Below, in pieces: positions 1 to 11,760 of a stretch of 64,000 nucleotides of DNA. A program made the translations under genes and the position numbers. The notes under the pieces were generated by a model. The model did no database searches and was not told the DNA's origin. It saw only the letters and a list, made by a program, of their open reading frames with translations. The stretch's first letter is position 1, and every line of letters starts with the position of its first letter. Source of the DNA: Rhodamnia argentea (taxonomy: Eukaryota; Streptophyta; Magnoliopsida; Myrtales; Myrtaceae); NCBI RefSeq assembly GCF_020921035.1, contig NC_063150.1, forward strand, positions 11,408,001 to 11,472,000, given 5' to 3'.

Positions 1-321
1 CCTTATTTTTAAAAAAAAAAAAAGCGTACTTTAAGCCTTTATTTAGAATTTTTCTCAATTTATTTTGAGCGATCAATATATCCAGAAAATTTCTTCCATG
101 ATGGTATGTGATGATTGTCTCCCATGTAACATGGATTTTACTTCTAACTTAAGTTATGTTTGTATTGTCTTTTATTTCAAACCTTTCCCCAAATTAAAAC
201 CCGTCCGACTCACGAAACTTTGAATTTTTTTTTCTTATTCAAGACATCTGAAATTTTCAATGTACGTTAATAATGAGATATAGATAAACACGTAAGGTTT
301 TCATGATTTTTTTGGAAAAAA
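1..321. other. AT-rich intergenic DNA, nothing identified
   Basis: AT-rich sequence with several A and T runs. No open frame, RNA gene or repeat structure that I can support. Confidence 0.5.
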
Positions 322-2030
322 GTCCAAACTATGTCTATTGTAACTACTTATCCTATCATTTTTTATTTTTGTCACTAAAAATCCTAAACTTATGCTTGCG
401 TAATATATTTGCTCTCCGTGAAGGTTCCTTGAACGAGCACATTTAGAAATCTTGTGTGGCTGCCTACATGGACAATAGAGAGCAGTGCTGACCTGGCTCC
501 TAGGTGGCAAAAATATGTATTTTCTTCTTTTCTCTTTCACTTTTTTTTTCCCCTTTCCTTCTTTTGGCCATGTCTGACTACATCTTTAGTGGAGTCCCTC
601 AGCCGACCCTCATGTCTGAGACGCAAAAACTCAAGAGACTAGTGCCCCTTGTTGCCATCCTGCGGAGGACGGAGTCCCATGAGACACAAGCAAATTCGAA
701 GCTGGCCCGGGAAGCCCTCCCTCTTGGGAAGAAAATCGAGCGATCGAAGCCGGCTCACATCGACATCGACCGGAGTAAGATCCTCATCCGTGTCTAAGGT
801 GGAGCATTGCAGATAGACCATAGATGCTCGACTTAGATGCAATAGAAGGGCTTCTCGGAAGAAGAAGAAGAAGCCACACACATTCATAGGAAAAGGAGAC
901 TAGTAGAGTCTAGTCCCCTTTCCATACTGCCAGACAGAAAAATGAAGAATGAAACCCGGCAATCCCCAACGTTACGTTACAAGTTCATTTGACAATTTGA
1001 TCAGAATGGCCTCGAGCAAAAGCAAAGATTGTTCTGACCAACGCAGATGTACTCGAGCATGGCCGATAAGAAACTGGTGTTGGCTATGGGATGGCGACGG
1101 TGAGGGCAGTAGCGGCGGACACCCTGGCCAATAGACCCTTCAAATTGATGGGCCGGGTCGAGTCGAAAATGGTCCGACCTAAATAAACCAATTTAATTCG
1201 TTTTGACCCATTTTCATGCAATATAAATGTAGCGACTTATATCCGACTCATATTGCTAAAAGACTTTTATATTTAATAAAATTTATAAAAAAAATTCATA
1301 TAAATTTTTTAGGAAATATATATTGATAAAAAATTTCCATACAATATAAATTTAGTGGATAATTTTCATAATTTTTCTTAAAATATCTGATTTTTTTTCT
1401 TTTCCTTTTTCTTCTTCTACGTCCAAGAATGGCCGGTGACCCTCACGCAGATCTAGCAAGGGCCTCATAGAAAAAAAAGAAAAAGAAAGAACGAAAAAGA
1501 GAAAATTCAAAAAAAGAAAATTTAAAAATTATAAAAATGGCCTCAACATCTCTAATCCACCTAATATGGATTAGAAATGGGTTATTTCTCCTTGTTTCAT
1601 ATGAGTTAGAAATGACTTAATTTTCAATGTATTTAATACCCATTAAGTTGTTAGGCAAACCATTTATGACCTGCATAATTTAATATGGGTTAAAATATGG
1701 GTTTTAAACCCATTTCAAACCAAGGAAGAAGGAGAAAAAAAAAGAAAGAAAAACAATAAATTGGCATATTTTTTTACACTGGGTGCTACACCAGCATCGT
1801 TTGCCTCCGTCTTATACACATGCTGCCACATAAGATTTGTAACGGTGCTCGTTAATATAAGGCAAATGTGCTACATAGGCACAAGTTTGAGATTTTTGAC
1901 GTCATAAAAAAAGTTTGGGGTAAAAGTGTCATAATGAGTATAGTTTGGGATTTTTGGAAGTGGGTAAATGTGACACAAGAAACATAATTTGGAACCAATG
2001 TGTTACAGTGGACATAGTTCGAACTGAAGC
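322..2030. repeat. Long inverted-repeat (MITE/TIR-type) element with a degenerate interior
   Basis: The left arm (about 329-500) and the right arm (about 1790-2020) are diverged reverse complements. Shared words, read inward from each end, include AAACTATGTC followed by a TGTAAC motif, a block AAAATCCTAAACTT, the motif AACGAGCAC, and AAATCTTGTGTGGC. Both arms also carry the phrase type seen in many plant MITEs (a transcribed-looking string of 'calcium-free' AT-rich words without coding sense). The interior holds A-rich DNA and a GC-richer segment around 1140-1180 and has no transposase frame. The termini are too diverged to define a target duplication. Confidence 0.5.
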
Positions 2031-2644
2031 TTCACTTTCTCTCTTTCCCTTTCGTTTCTCTTCTTCTTTACCGAGAAGAAGCGAAAGAGGAAGAGAGAGA
2101 AACCATTGTGAAAATCTGCAATCACTCCTCCGGTTTGAATGTTTTCCTTTATTTATCCGTACTTTATTCAAACTAGAATGCCCAATTTCGGCTATCGGAA
2201 AAACTGAGTGCTTGCCACCAGGCGAAAATTTAGCTGGTGGATGAGCTCATACCCCATTTCAGGCTTTTATTTAGAATTAAGTTAACTTTGAGCCAATTTT
2301 TTGATAAAATGACCTTACTTGTGGCTCTTATATGAATTTAAAAAAAAAAAAGAATTTGCTCGGAAAGTGAGGAAGTGCTTTTTGCCATTGATTAATGCCA
2401 AACAAGCAAAGCCCATATCGAAGGACTCGAATGCATTTCACCAAAGGGAGACGTTTGATGTCAGGTTGCTGGTTGCTGGCCACAAATAAATATTATACTC
2501 CTATTTAGCAAATATTTAAAGTCCAAATTCCGAATTAAGCAATCGCAAAGTGATTAGTAACTCTGATACATCTTTGGTAACTTTCCATTTGGAAATGTAA
2601 GTTTCCATATAAAATAAAAGTAAGTTCTCCATATCCATCAAGAA
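2031..2644. other. Intergenic DNA, nothing identified
   Basis: No gene or clear repeat is visible. Short open frames on both strands near 1930-2240 overlap each other, are rich in simple codons, and resemble no protein I know. Confidence 0.5.
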
Positions 2645-3225
2645 CTTTTTTGGAAAATTTCAAATAAGGGTTTAAAGTGCTATTATTTTCTCAAAGAATG
2701 ATCCGAAGTAGCCATGTAGTCTCAAAAAAGGGCATAGCCTCAAGGGTATTTGGTCATTTACTTTAGAGTTTTTTTTGTCTTTTTTTCTTTGCTTTTTTTT
2801 TCTTTTTATATTTTTAAAAATTAAAAAAGATAAAAGTAAAAAAATATATAGGTGGGGTCGCCGGAGAAGGTTGCGACCCTCTTCCGGATCTGTCGACGAC
2901 CCTGCTGATCATTGCCGACGCCCCATCGGAGGTGGGTACGGCGGCCACGGGACCTATATTATTATTATTTTTTATTTTTATGGTTTTTCATTTTTTTAAA
3001 AACAAAAATGGAAAAACTAAAGAAAAAATAAAAAGAAATGACAAAAATGGCCTTGAGGCCAAGCCCTTTTGAGACTATATGGCTACTTGAGGCCATTGTT
3101 TGAAATAATTTATGTTACTTCATGTCTTTATTTGAAACAATGTTCATTTCGGGCCCTTATTGAGAAAACAAGAGCACTTCGGGCTCTTATTTGGAGTTTT
3201 CCCATTTTTAGGAAAATTCCAAATA
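2645..3225. repeat. Palindromic dispersed element, copy A
   Basis: The left arm (AAATTTCAAATAAGGG type) reappears inverted on the right (CTTATTTGGAGTTTT, then AAAATTCCAAATAAAG). Inside the arms lie T-rich and A-rich tracts that flank a GC-rich core at about 2855-2955 built around GTCGCCGGAGAAGG and its inverse-like GCGACCCTCTTCCGG. The same plan (diverged arms, homopurine/homopyrimidine tracts, GC core) is seen at 20345-20835, 28485-29272 and 40775-41280. There is no coding capacity, so this is probably a non-autonomous DNA transposon family. Confidence 0.6.
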
Positions 3226-4250
3226 AAGTAAGTTCGCTCTAATAAACGTTTGATAACTTACTAGACATTTTAATAATTTCGAAACCTATAAATATTTGAA
3301 AATATCCGAAATTCCTTAGTAACTTGTGAACATCTCAAGTACTTTAGAATATTCGATGTGTAATGACTAAATTGTGAATGTAAGTTTCTTCTTTTCAGTG
3401 ATTAGTTTGGCAAATAGTTAGTAAATATTAGAAACAATATGTGGTTCATAACAAGCTTCTTAAGTGTTAAATAATTTCTCGACATTAGACGAGATTTTTG
3501 TAAGATCAATTTCTAGTAATTTCCAAATGCAAAGTTCACCAATTTCTAGCACAGTTCGATTCGCTTCTTCGAAAATGAACAGTGAGATGTCTCAAGAGTA
3601 AGTGTCCGTAGAGTAGCTCACGTGGGCTTAGAATTTGCCAATGTCGGGTGTATTTGGTCGAGACGTTCTTATTAATCATAATCGAGCATTCATAAGTACC
3701 GAATATCAACGGAACGGCAACCGGCGCATGCATTGGCAGACACCGAAACACTTGATCGATTGAGCGAGTAATACCAATAGCTAGACAATAAAGGTATTGG
3801 TTTGACAGGTCAATTGAGTTTGTGGTCAATCATGGAGGTGCAGCCATGTCCATGTCCAGGGGAACAGAGTTGGGCAGGGCTCATGACAAAGATCAAGTGT
3901 TGGAGGGTCCCCATTCCCCTCCCAACCTAATTGGATTTGGCTTCTTGAATTTCGACAAAGCTTCATCTTCCTTTGCTCTGCTTACATAGTTATTGTAAAT
4001 TCTTGCTTGGTTCCTCGGACCAGACATAGATTTATAGCCTCTATCTGCTCATCCATGATGGGTAACCATCAAAACTTGCGGGATACATGTGAAAAAAGTG
4101 ATGTTAAGGATGATGCAAAGCCCAAAGTGATGAATCTGCAGGTCAGGCGAAACGAAATGATGTTGAAGCTGCAAACTTGATGAATGCAGACATTTCATGA
4201 ATCCATTTTTTAGCAGATTCCTATGTAGAAAGCCCGCGATTCCTGCAGGG
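3226..4250. other. Intergenic DNA and 3' flank of the minus-strand gene at 4431-4859
   Basis: No gene is supported. The minus-strand frame at 3536-3829 has no domain, no homology that I recognise and no splice context. Confidence 0.4.
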
Positions 4251-4251
4251 A

Positions 4252-4282
<31 letters not shown>

Positions 4283-4293
4283 GGGGGGGGGGC
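4251..4293. repeat. (GA)n microsatellite followed by a G tract
   Basis: A run of GA dinucleotides is followed by GAAGAG and about twelve consecutive G. It lies downstream of the stop of the minus-strand gene at 4431-4859, so it may sit in that gene's 3' UTR. Confidence 0.85.
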
Positions 4294-4430
4294 AGAGCAC
4301 CCAGTAGTGAAGTGAGTGACTGATACCAAAGAGCATTGTCTGATTACTGAAAAGGAAATTCGAAATGGGGAACATGGAAAAGGAACCAAACAGCATTTGA
4401 CGAAGAAGAAGATGAAGCAGAAGAAGAGAG

Positions 4431-4859
4431 TCAAATCCAAGCGAGGCCAAGACCGCCACTAGTACTACCATGCCTGTGAACACCGGACAAGAAGCAGAGC
4501 AGGAACGCCATGCACAGCGATGTGGCGGCAGAGCTCACCACCGAGAACCGCCGGTCCTGCAGCCCCCAGATGGCCCTCACCAGCGTCCCCAAACCGTCCA
4601 CGACCACCGCGATCATCACTGCCATTCCCGCTTTCCTGGCGAGTCCTTCTGCGGAAGAGGAAGAAGAAGTGGGTTGAGAGCGAGTGTTCGGGGACGTAGA
4701 GCTTGGTAGTTTCAGCTTCCAAGCAAAGTAAAGGGCTGAGGAATGAGAAGAAGACGAAGAAGATTGAGTCTTGGTACCGCTAGAAATAGCCGTCGCTTCC
4801 ACGTTGCTTCCTCCTTCCTCTCTGTCTTGACGATGATGATGAATGTGGGGGAGCTTCAT
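4431..4859 (-). CDS. Small predicted membrane protein, function unknown
   Basis: A single-exon frame of 142 codons that I do not recognise with certainty. The N-terminal half (residues 1-70) is polar and serine-rich, with a histidine cluster near residue 6. It is followed by SAEGLARKAG and two hydrophobic stretches, about residues 79-97 (MAVMIAVVVDGLGTLVRAIW) and 106-125 (VVSSAATSLCMAFLLCFLSG), separated by a short basic loop, which is the layout of a two-helix membrane hairpin. The GC content and codon use are gene-like compared with the surrounding AT-rich DNA. It lies about 1.4 kb beyond the 3' end of the GH43 gene on the same strand; in Arabidopsis an uncharacterised gene also borders the GH43 paralogue, but I cannot confirm orthology. 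A further splice near residue 129 cannot be excluded. Confidence 0.5.
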   Translation of the reverse strand: MKLPHIHHHRQDREEGGSNVEATAISSGTKTQSSSSSSHSSALYFAWKLKLPSSTSPNTRSQPTSSSSSAEGLARKAGMAVMIAVVVDGLGTLVRAIWGLQDRRFSVVSSAATSLCMAFLLCFLSGVHRHGSTSGGLGLAWI

Positions 4860-6259
4860 CCGAAACTCCGGGACAAAAAGCTCGTGATGGGACCGGAAGG
4901 TATGGAACGAACTTGATTTTGATTATTATGGTACCCGTCTTTAACTCCTAAATATATCATTGGCATCTGACCACGCTTGTGCCAATGAAACGATAAAAAT
5001 TCAAAAAGAAAAATTCATGTCAGCATCTATTGTGCTACATAGAATAGCTGATATCCACGTCAATAATTTTCAGTCAAAATTATCTAAAAGAACTAAATTG
5101 ACAAATTGTCAAAAAAATTTAAAACCCAATTGACACAATTACAAAATTTAAGACTTAATTGATCAAAGTAAAATAAGTTAAAAGACTTTTTGAACAATTT
5201 TTTCGTTTTTTATGGATTAGAATTTGACTGAATGAAACGTTAGGCACATCAATTACTATATTGTATAGCGAAACGCTGCCACTTGAATGTAGATTATTCG
5301 TATTCTGTGCGATGTTATGTCCCGATTTTGATGAATGTATTAACTTTGGCGTGTGCCGATTTACCATGTATCGGTAGGTGACAGAAGCACAACAATAAGC
5401 ATATCATATCTCAAACCATTAATTGCAAAAAAAAATTTCTTAGCATACAGTTGGAACATAAATAGTTAAAAAAACACTACCAGTTGAAATGATCAAACAT
5501 GGATTTCACACCCATTTAATATTAATTTTTCTTAGGCACTTTCGGTATGCATAAATTAGAATCCTTCAAACTATTTGAAGGATTCCATCAATGTTGATTT
5601 GAGTCACTAAAACAACAAAGGATAGTTATCTTAGTACCGCTAACAATAACAAAACCAAGCACTTCTCACCTTCCCAGCTTCTTATTAAAGTTTTCTTGTT
5701 CACAGGAAGTGAAGCTGTCCAAGCAATAACAGAAATATGGTAACTGAAACCACTTTTTCTCCTTGTTTGCGGTGAGCGAGGCTAAGACATCTTAAGATAC
5801 CAAACGACCTCGCATCAATAAACCAAGTCACACATTGAGTTGGTCCATAGAACATAAATCCAACCTCTTCCAGGATGTCTATGTAAAACAAAGGGCAAAA
5901 GGAAGAAAAGGAAAATAAACAAATAAAGCCAACCATGACAAGAAACTAGGCCAACTGAGCTGCTTGCTTTAACTGCGTGAGAAATTTCATGAAAAAAACA
6001 ATATTCATCTGTAAAGATATACTTGGTGAATATGCACATCACCTGAAAGAATAAAAAGAAGAAACTACACCGACAGTGCTGTCTGCTCATGTTACCACCA
6101 TCAGCTCCGAACCAGAAACTGCTCTAGCCTCTAGCCACAAAGATATGTAAGCCAATGAAAGAACGATCAAGAAGACAGATGATATACACAGATCCTTTAG
6201 AATGATCAAGAAGACAGATGATATACACATCCCTTTTTTTTCCCTCATGAAGAACACCA
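4860..6259. other. Intergenic DNA with a MITE-arm relic, and the 3' flank of the GH43 gene
   Basis: Around 5010-5200 there is a degenerate arm of the type 'aaattgacaaattg / acttaattgat' that also occurs near 51.5 kb and 54.3 kb. The rest is AT-rich with no credible coding sequence. The end nearest 6259 should contain the 3' UTR of the minus-strand GH43 gene; a duplicated phrase (AAGAAGACAGATGATATACA, near 6168 and 6209) lies there. Confidence 0.4.
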
Positions 6260-9200
6260 CTACTTCGTTGATGAACTTGACCCCTTAGGAAGCCTCCACT
6301 TCCTATGCCAATAGATCGACACCCTCGACCATAAAGGAAACCCAAAACTGTACTCGAGGGGACCATCCACTGGACCCCCGACAAGCAAAGGAAGCCATAC
6401 GTACCTAGAGTCCCTCAAGTCAGAAGGATTCCACCGATCTGCCATGAAGATGAAAGCGCCTTGTTGACCCGGCATTGGAAGGACAAATGTACTTTGAGCG
6501 AGGAATGTGGTGAGTTGATACATTTTGTTCCCGCCTATGCATGGATTCCCGATGGTCTCCCAAGGACCCATAATTGAATCCGCCACATGGGCCATCGCCT
6601 CGTTTGGGGCCCAACCGGTGCACCCAGACGTGATCATGTAATAAGTCCCTTCGTGCTTAAACAAAGCCGGAGCTTCCCGATGCTGTCCCACAAGTATCCT
6701 TCTCATGACATGGGTCACATCAAGATAATCCTCGGTGAGGGGTCCGACATGTAGAACGCTATTGTTTTCTGAGGAATACATGACATAAGCTATGCCATCA
6801 TCGTCTTTGAATATGGTCATGTCCCTACTATCAAACCCATGGGGCCGTTTGCTAAAGAGATAATCAAAGGGGCCAGTGGGGTAGTCGCTTGTGGCAACAC
6901 CCACAGCAGCCTTGGTGTAGTTAGCATCGTCAATGTGCATCCACATCACATACTTCCTAGTCTTCTCATTGTAAATCACCTTAGGCCTTTCGAGGACTTT
7001 GGACTTGTGAAGATCGTGGGTCTCGTTTGTTTCTTTAGCTGCCAGAACAATCCCTTCATTTTTCCACATCCATAAGTCCTTGGATGAGTAACATCCAACT
7101 CCTATCACATCGACCTGAATTTAACCCAAGGTTGAGACCTAAGATAAACTTTCTACAATTATCTAACAGGAGCACACTAAAGACCGGACAAAGTAATTAC
7201 ACGGCGCAACATGACACCGATACCATGTATAATGGATATGAGCTTGAAAAGCAAAACATCAAAGGAACATAACATGGATATTCAACCACATGCTCGATAC
7301 ATACAGCACATTGACCCAAAAAGTGTAATTTAAGGCTGCTGTAAAGTAAGAGAGGAACAAACAGATGCTTAGAAAGGTGAAATCATCACTTTAACTGATA
7401 GAGAATATGGAGAACCCAACAACTTTAGTCAGGCTATACTTCAGTATTCCCTTTCCAGCAGAAGTGCTAATCTTTAACATTCATTATTGCACATGCACAA
7501 CAAGCTACTATAACACAAGAAAACAGCGCCTGGCAAAGTCGTGTTAAAAAAGAGAGGATGGAGAATTTAAAAAATGCAGATTTAGACAAATATTGACTCA
7601 ACCATATCTTGCCAGAATTGGGATTTCCATCTCCTGCTCACAAAAAATATCGAAGTCATGGCAGAGTTGGTGTGTGACCAAAAAATGTTTTGAGAAATGA
7701 CAAATACTCAAGAAACTGCAATGTCCGGAGTTTAGTGGTTTATTTCAACAATAACATACCCTCTCAAAGAAGACTTGGGAGGATAAATTATCAAGGCCCA
7801 AGCTAGTAATCCAACCTTGCGGCTACATTTGACAAGATCATTTAATTATAAAATGCTTTTGATTAGGTCACTTTACTTTTCAAATGAGTTCAGGTGAGAT
7901 TACTCAAGTCTCCAACATTTTTCTATAAATATTGACTAAAAGCCGACATGTCAAACCTAGTGCTCTATCTATGTGCCATGTTGCATGCCACCATGCTTTC
8001 TATCATTTTTCCGACAAGAAAATCAAAAAGTGGTTAGGAGGAGGGGGGTGGGAGAAGAAAAGAAGAAAGAGGAGTCACCCTATAGAAACCAGTACAAAGC
8101 AAAAAATGACCTGATTGATATATTTAAGTGACAATCACCTTAAGGAAAGTAGTGCAAAAGTTGAATGACAATGAGGAAATAGGTATCGTTGTGCCATGAA
8201 AAGGATTACTGGCAAGCTGTCCAAAAGGCTGGCATATACAGATCAAACTTATCGCAATTGACCAGCAACTTTAGTACAGATGACACTAATGAAAGTTCTT
8301 GACATGTGCAGGGGCTTCCATCTGTTGAGCAAGACATCTTCCGCATGAGCATTTAGCGCTTGCAGAAAAACCATAACAGAAGTTCGCCGTGAATAGTAGA
8401 GCAAAGACACCAAGGTGTCTAAGATTGACTTACTTTTTGTTTTTTACTTAATGTAAATTGTAGCACGTGCATTTTGATTTTTCTTTTTAAAATCTGAACT
8501 CCGGAAACCTTCACAGTGTTTATAGACTCTACGTCAACAGATGGCTTTGGCTCTTTTCTCTGAAAATGTTTGTCAAGAATCTTGGGGTAATAGTGGCAAT
8601 GTGTTTCATTCCTCCCAGTGTTCTTATCTCCCCAAAGTTCATATCCTTCAGCATCACTTCTTTTCCAGGGGAGTGACAAAAGACACTAACACTTCAAGAC
8701 AAACAGACACGCCATACAACAAAATAAGATGTGGCCGATCATGAAATAAGAAGAAAGGCCACTCAGAGGATGCATGAAGTTGGCATGAAAAAGACAGGCT
8801 AAGAGAAAAGGGAACCACTCTCATTAGGGTATGAGGAATTACCCACTAATCATTCTAATTTCATGAATCAAACACCCACTCAGTGCCTCAAGAATGATCA
8901 GCTAACAGAAGTAACAACTTACAAAGTAGAGAAAATAGCTATGAGTTCAAGATTTTGGAACTTACCCTTGCTGCTCCTCTTTTGTGGGCATGGTATGTAG
9001 GCCCGTCCTTATACTCTCCGTACCAGTAATATGTTCCCGATCTCTCATCATACAGGACCCCACCACCATGAGCCTGAATGGGATTTCCCTCAGTATCTAA
9101 CCATACCCTCCCCGGAAAGTAGTAAAAACTGTCATTTCCAGCACTATTCATTGGATCAACGGCTGTTCTCTTTTCAGGGAAAAAGACATGCCTAATTTGG

Positions 9201-9526
9201 GATTTCTTATCGAGAAACTCATCAACTATAGGGTGAGTTCTCCTATTCTTATTTTTGCTCTTAGTGGCATGTGGTGAACGCTTCCCCTTAGGCGGAGGAA
9301 TTTGAAGATTGTCCTCCTCAACTGTCTCAAGTTCAAGATATATGGGACGGTTGCTTGTTCGCAAATGGTTCCCTTCGTTTGCGGCATCTTTTTGGCGACA
9401 TACTGAGATCAAATGAAGCAGAACAACAAACCCCATGAAGCTCCATACCATAGCAAAGGTTGAACATCTGCTCCCTGCATTGCAATGCAAAGTAGTTGGT
9501 TTCCGATATTTGTTCCTGATCCCCAT
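6260..9526 (-). CDS. GH43A/GH43B-like: Golgi glycoside hydrolase family 43, exo-beta-1,3-galactosidase type
   Basis: Two coding exons, 8966-9526 and 7114-6260, join in phase 0 (AGG/GTAAGT donor, TTCAG/GTC acceptor) to give 471 residues, the usual length of the family. Residues 22-42 form an uncleaved signal anchor, so the enzyme should be a type II Golgi membrane protein with a lumenal catalytic domain. Sequence landmarks of the five-bladed GH43 fold are HGGG (153-156), YWYGEYKDG with Glu171, SRDMTIFKDDDG with Asp285 as probable pKa modulator, REAPALF with Glu334 as probable general acid, and AQSTFV with Gln394. Gln near this place, instead of a canonical base, is a known feature of the GH43_24 exo-galactosidases. 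Arabidopsis GH43A and GH43B are reported to trim beta-1,3-galactan of arabinogalactan proteins in the Golgi. The 1.85-kb intron (7115-8965) contains no gene. Function is inferred from family membership. Confidence 0.93.
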
Positions 9527-10620
9527 TTTCTCTTCTGTCTTATCTCCAAATAATGCTGCAAATGAAAAGCATAAAAAGGAAATCTATGGAAATACATAAA
9601 AATGACAAATCATATATCATGGCAAAACTGATTCATCAGATGAGTTCTTCTAAGAATGAGATTTCTAACGGAAGAGAGTGTGAAAAGACGATGATTCTAA
9701 AGTTACTTCACACGCTAAACCAACAGAGAGAAGGAACAGGATGCTAAACTCAAATGAACTTTACACTTATGTTTACAGGATTATAAGCCAGATATAAAGT
9801 TCAAATTAGTAGTTCATGACAATGTATGCATTTATAACTGACTTTTGCCAGTACAGAGAAACTTGAAATGAAACTGTGAATATCAAACAAGCTCATCATC
9901 AATTCTTCTGAAAGACCAAGGTCATTCACATCCCTATTTTTAACTCCAAACCAATCCGATGCTAAACAAAACTTAACCAGCATCCATACAATCAAATTCA
10001 AAGAGCATCTCCTGGCCACAACCAATTCAAAAAACGCTTCAGCCTTGAAACTCTGAATCAGAAACCAATAAAACCCTAGTCAACGGACCAAGAAACAAGT
10101 GCCAGGTTGTTCAAAACTTCCACACATTGCAGATTGCCAGGACGAGTGTATCTCACGATCAAAGTTAAAACACCAATAAAAGAGAAGACAATAGCACAAC
10201 AAGGAACAACAATCATATCCCACAAACAAATAGGAAAAGAGGATGCAGATTTATCATTGACCACAGTCAAAGCAAAAGCGCACAAGAATGGGAACCCAAG
10301 TCAGAAACTCCATACCTGAAAACACCCGCATCACCTGCGACCCGAAATTCGACATGGGTCTTTTCATGCCGATTCACTTTCAACTCTGTCGGCCATGGAA
10401 CGTTCAAATCACAGTTAGAAATGCTAAACCGGGTCGAGTTCTTGAAAACTCTGGCGAAGTTTCAAGAGCTAGCGAAGACGCAACCGATGCAGAGTGGAGA
10501 GGTCGCTTAAGAACGAGTCGAGCAAAGAGAGAGAGGCCGGTCGTTGGTGAATATGACGCGTCACCGAAAGTCTTCGTTCAGTGATTATTACAGCCTGTGT
10601 CGAGCTCGGGACATGGAGGA
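9527..10620 (-). other. 5' leader of the GH43 gene with a predicted 760-bp UTR intron
   Basis: On the minus strand, TTTTCAG/GTATGG at 10315 is a good donor and TTTGCAG/CATTATT at 9556 a good acceptor. Joining them leaves a short leader ending 29 bases before the ATG, with no upstream ATG in the final segment. The GC-richer stretch 10316-10600 is then the first, non-coding exon and the promoter lies beyond about 10600. This is an inference from splice signals only. Confidence 0.55.
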
Positions 10621-10878
10621 GTTGTTTTGGGGAGGGAGGTGTATCTGCAAAGACACGAGTATGTAAGTGAGTGGCATTAATTACGGATTCTTGTCTTGGT
10701 CCTAAGCATTAAGCAAGACCTTAAGAGCTGCTCTGTAGTAACGTTTATTTTATTTTTCAACTTTCCTAGTTTGGCATTAGGAGCACCTAAGACAATTTTT
10801 GCTTTATCTCATAACATGAATATGCAAACCGTCTCGTCCTGGGCAAGGCTCTCCTTCGCACATTCTTAAGCGATAACA

Positions 10879-11028
10879 AAAAAAGTCCATCCGATTTAGG
10901 ATTTGCCCGAACAAAGTAAAACTTGAATGAATGTTCTCCGACCCATTTAACAAAAAAATGTCAATCCTATCCAGGATTTGTCTGAACAAAGTAAGACTTG
11001 AATGAATGTTCTCCGACCCATTAAAAAT
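10879..11028. repeat. Two-unit tandem repeat, 75 bp
   Basis: The phrase ACTTGAATGAATGTTCTCCG occurs at 10921 and 10996, and the sequence before it (AGGATTTGCCCGAACAAAGT against AGGATTTGTCTGAACAAAGT) is also duplicated. The units are roughly 85-90% identical by eye. It lies upstream of the GH43 gene and is not coding. Confidence 0.8.
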
Positions 11029-11032
11029 CTGC

Positions 11033-11534
11033 TCGACTTGATTCGAACTCGGGTGCTCTCCATAAAAGATTATCACAACTATACCGTATGCGTACATGAT
11101 AACCGCCTTTTATGATTTGGAATACAATTGAGATGGATCATGGAGCATAGTGCTGTGAGCTTAGTTTCTCGCTTTCCTGTAGTTATTCAAAAGACAAAGA
11201 AGAAAAGATTGAGAAGTGGTATCGTAGAAAAGTATTCAAAACTCATGCTCAAACCCATCTAAAAGCCAGACCTTACAGATACTGATGAGATCATAGCTTA
11301 TGTAAGTGCTTGACCACGTTCCATGTTTCCGCCATTACCAATTGAATGCCATTCAATGTTTCAAATTGTCTATACAATTTTCTCTTCTCCTTGATAAATA
11401 TGATGTATAAGTTATTCTCCATGATATGTACACCTTGCAGCCACCGCTGACGAACAAAGAAAAAGCCCACAAAACTGAATAAAAAAGGGTTGTGTCATGT
11501 CATGTTTTGTCCTCTATTCTATGTAGTCTTGCTG
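11033..11534. other. Intergenic DNA, nothing identified
   Basis: AT-rich spacer between the GH43 promoter side and the 3' end of the next gene. No repeat or gene is supported. Confidence 0.4.
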
Positions 11535-11746
11535 CTTATAGACTTGATCATAGGGTTGATGGTTCATGGGCTTGGAGGGGCCCCGCACGACCGGCTTATT
11601 CGAGTGGTCTTGGGCTAGGGCGATTTAGTTGTGATACCGGCCCTGCCCTGCCCGACAATTTTCATCCTAAACGTCTTTGTTACAAGTGGGTTTGGACAAC
11701 AAATTAGGCCTGACCTAAGGGCCCGGCTCGGTCCAAACCCCGATCA
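11535..11746. repeat. Possible hAT-like non-autonomous element
   Basis: A GC-rich block with the GGGCC/GGCCC-type words common in plant hAT relics. It begins AGGGTTGATGG, ends GGTCCAAACCCC, and is flanked on both sides by GATCAT. The termini match only loosely and the direct repeat is only 6 bp, so this is tentative. It sits just beyond the stop of the membrane-protein gene. Confidence 0.3.
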
Positions 11747-11760
11747 TCAGTCACCTCTGT

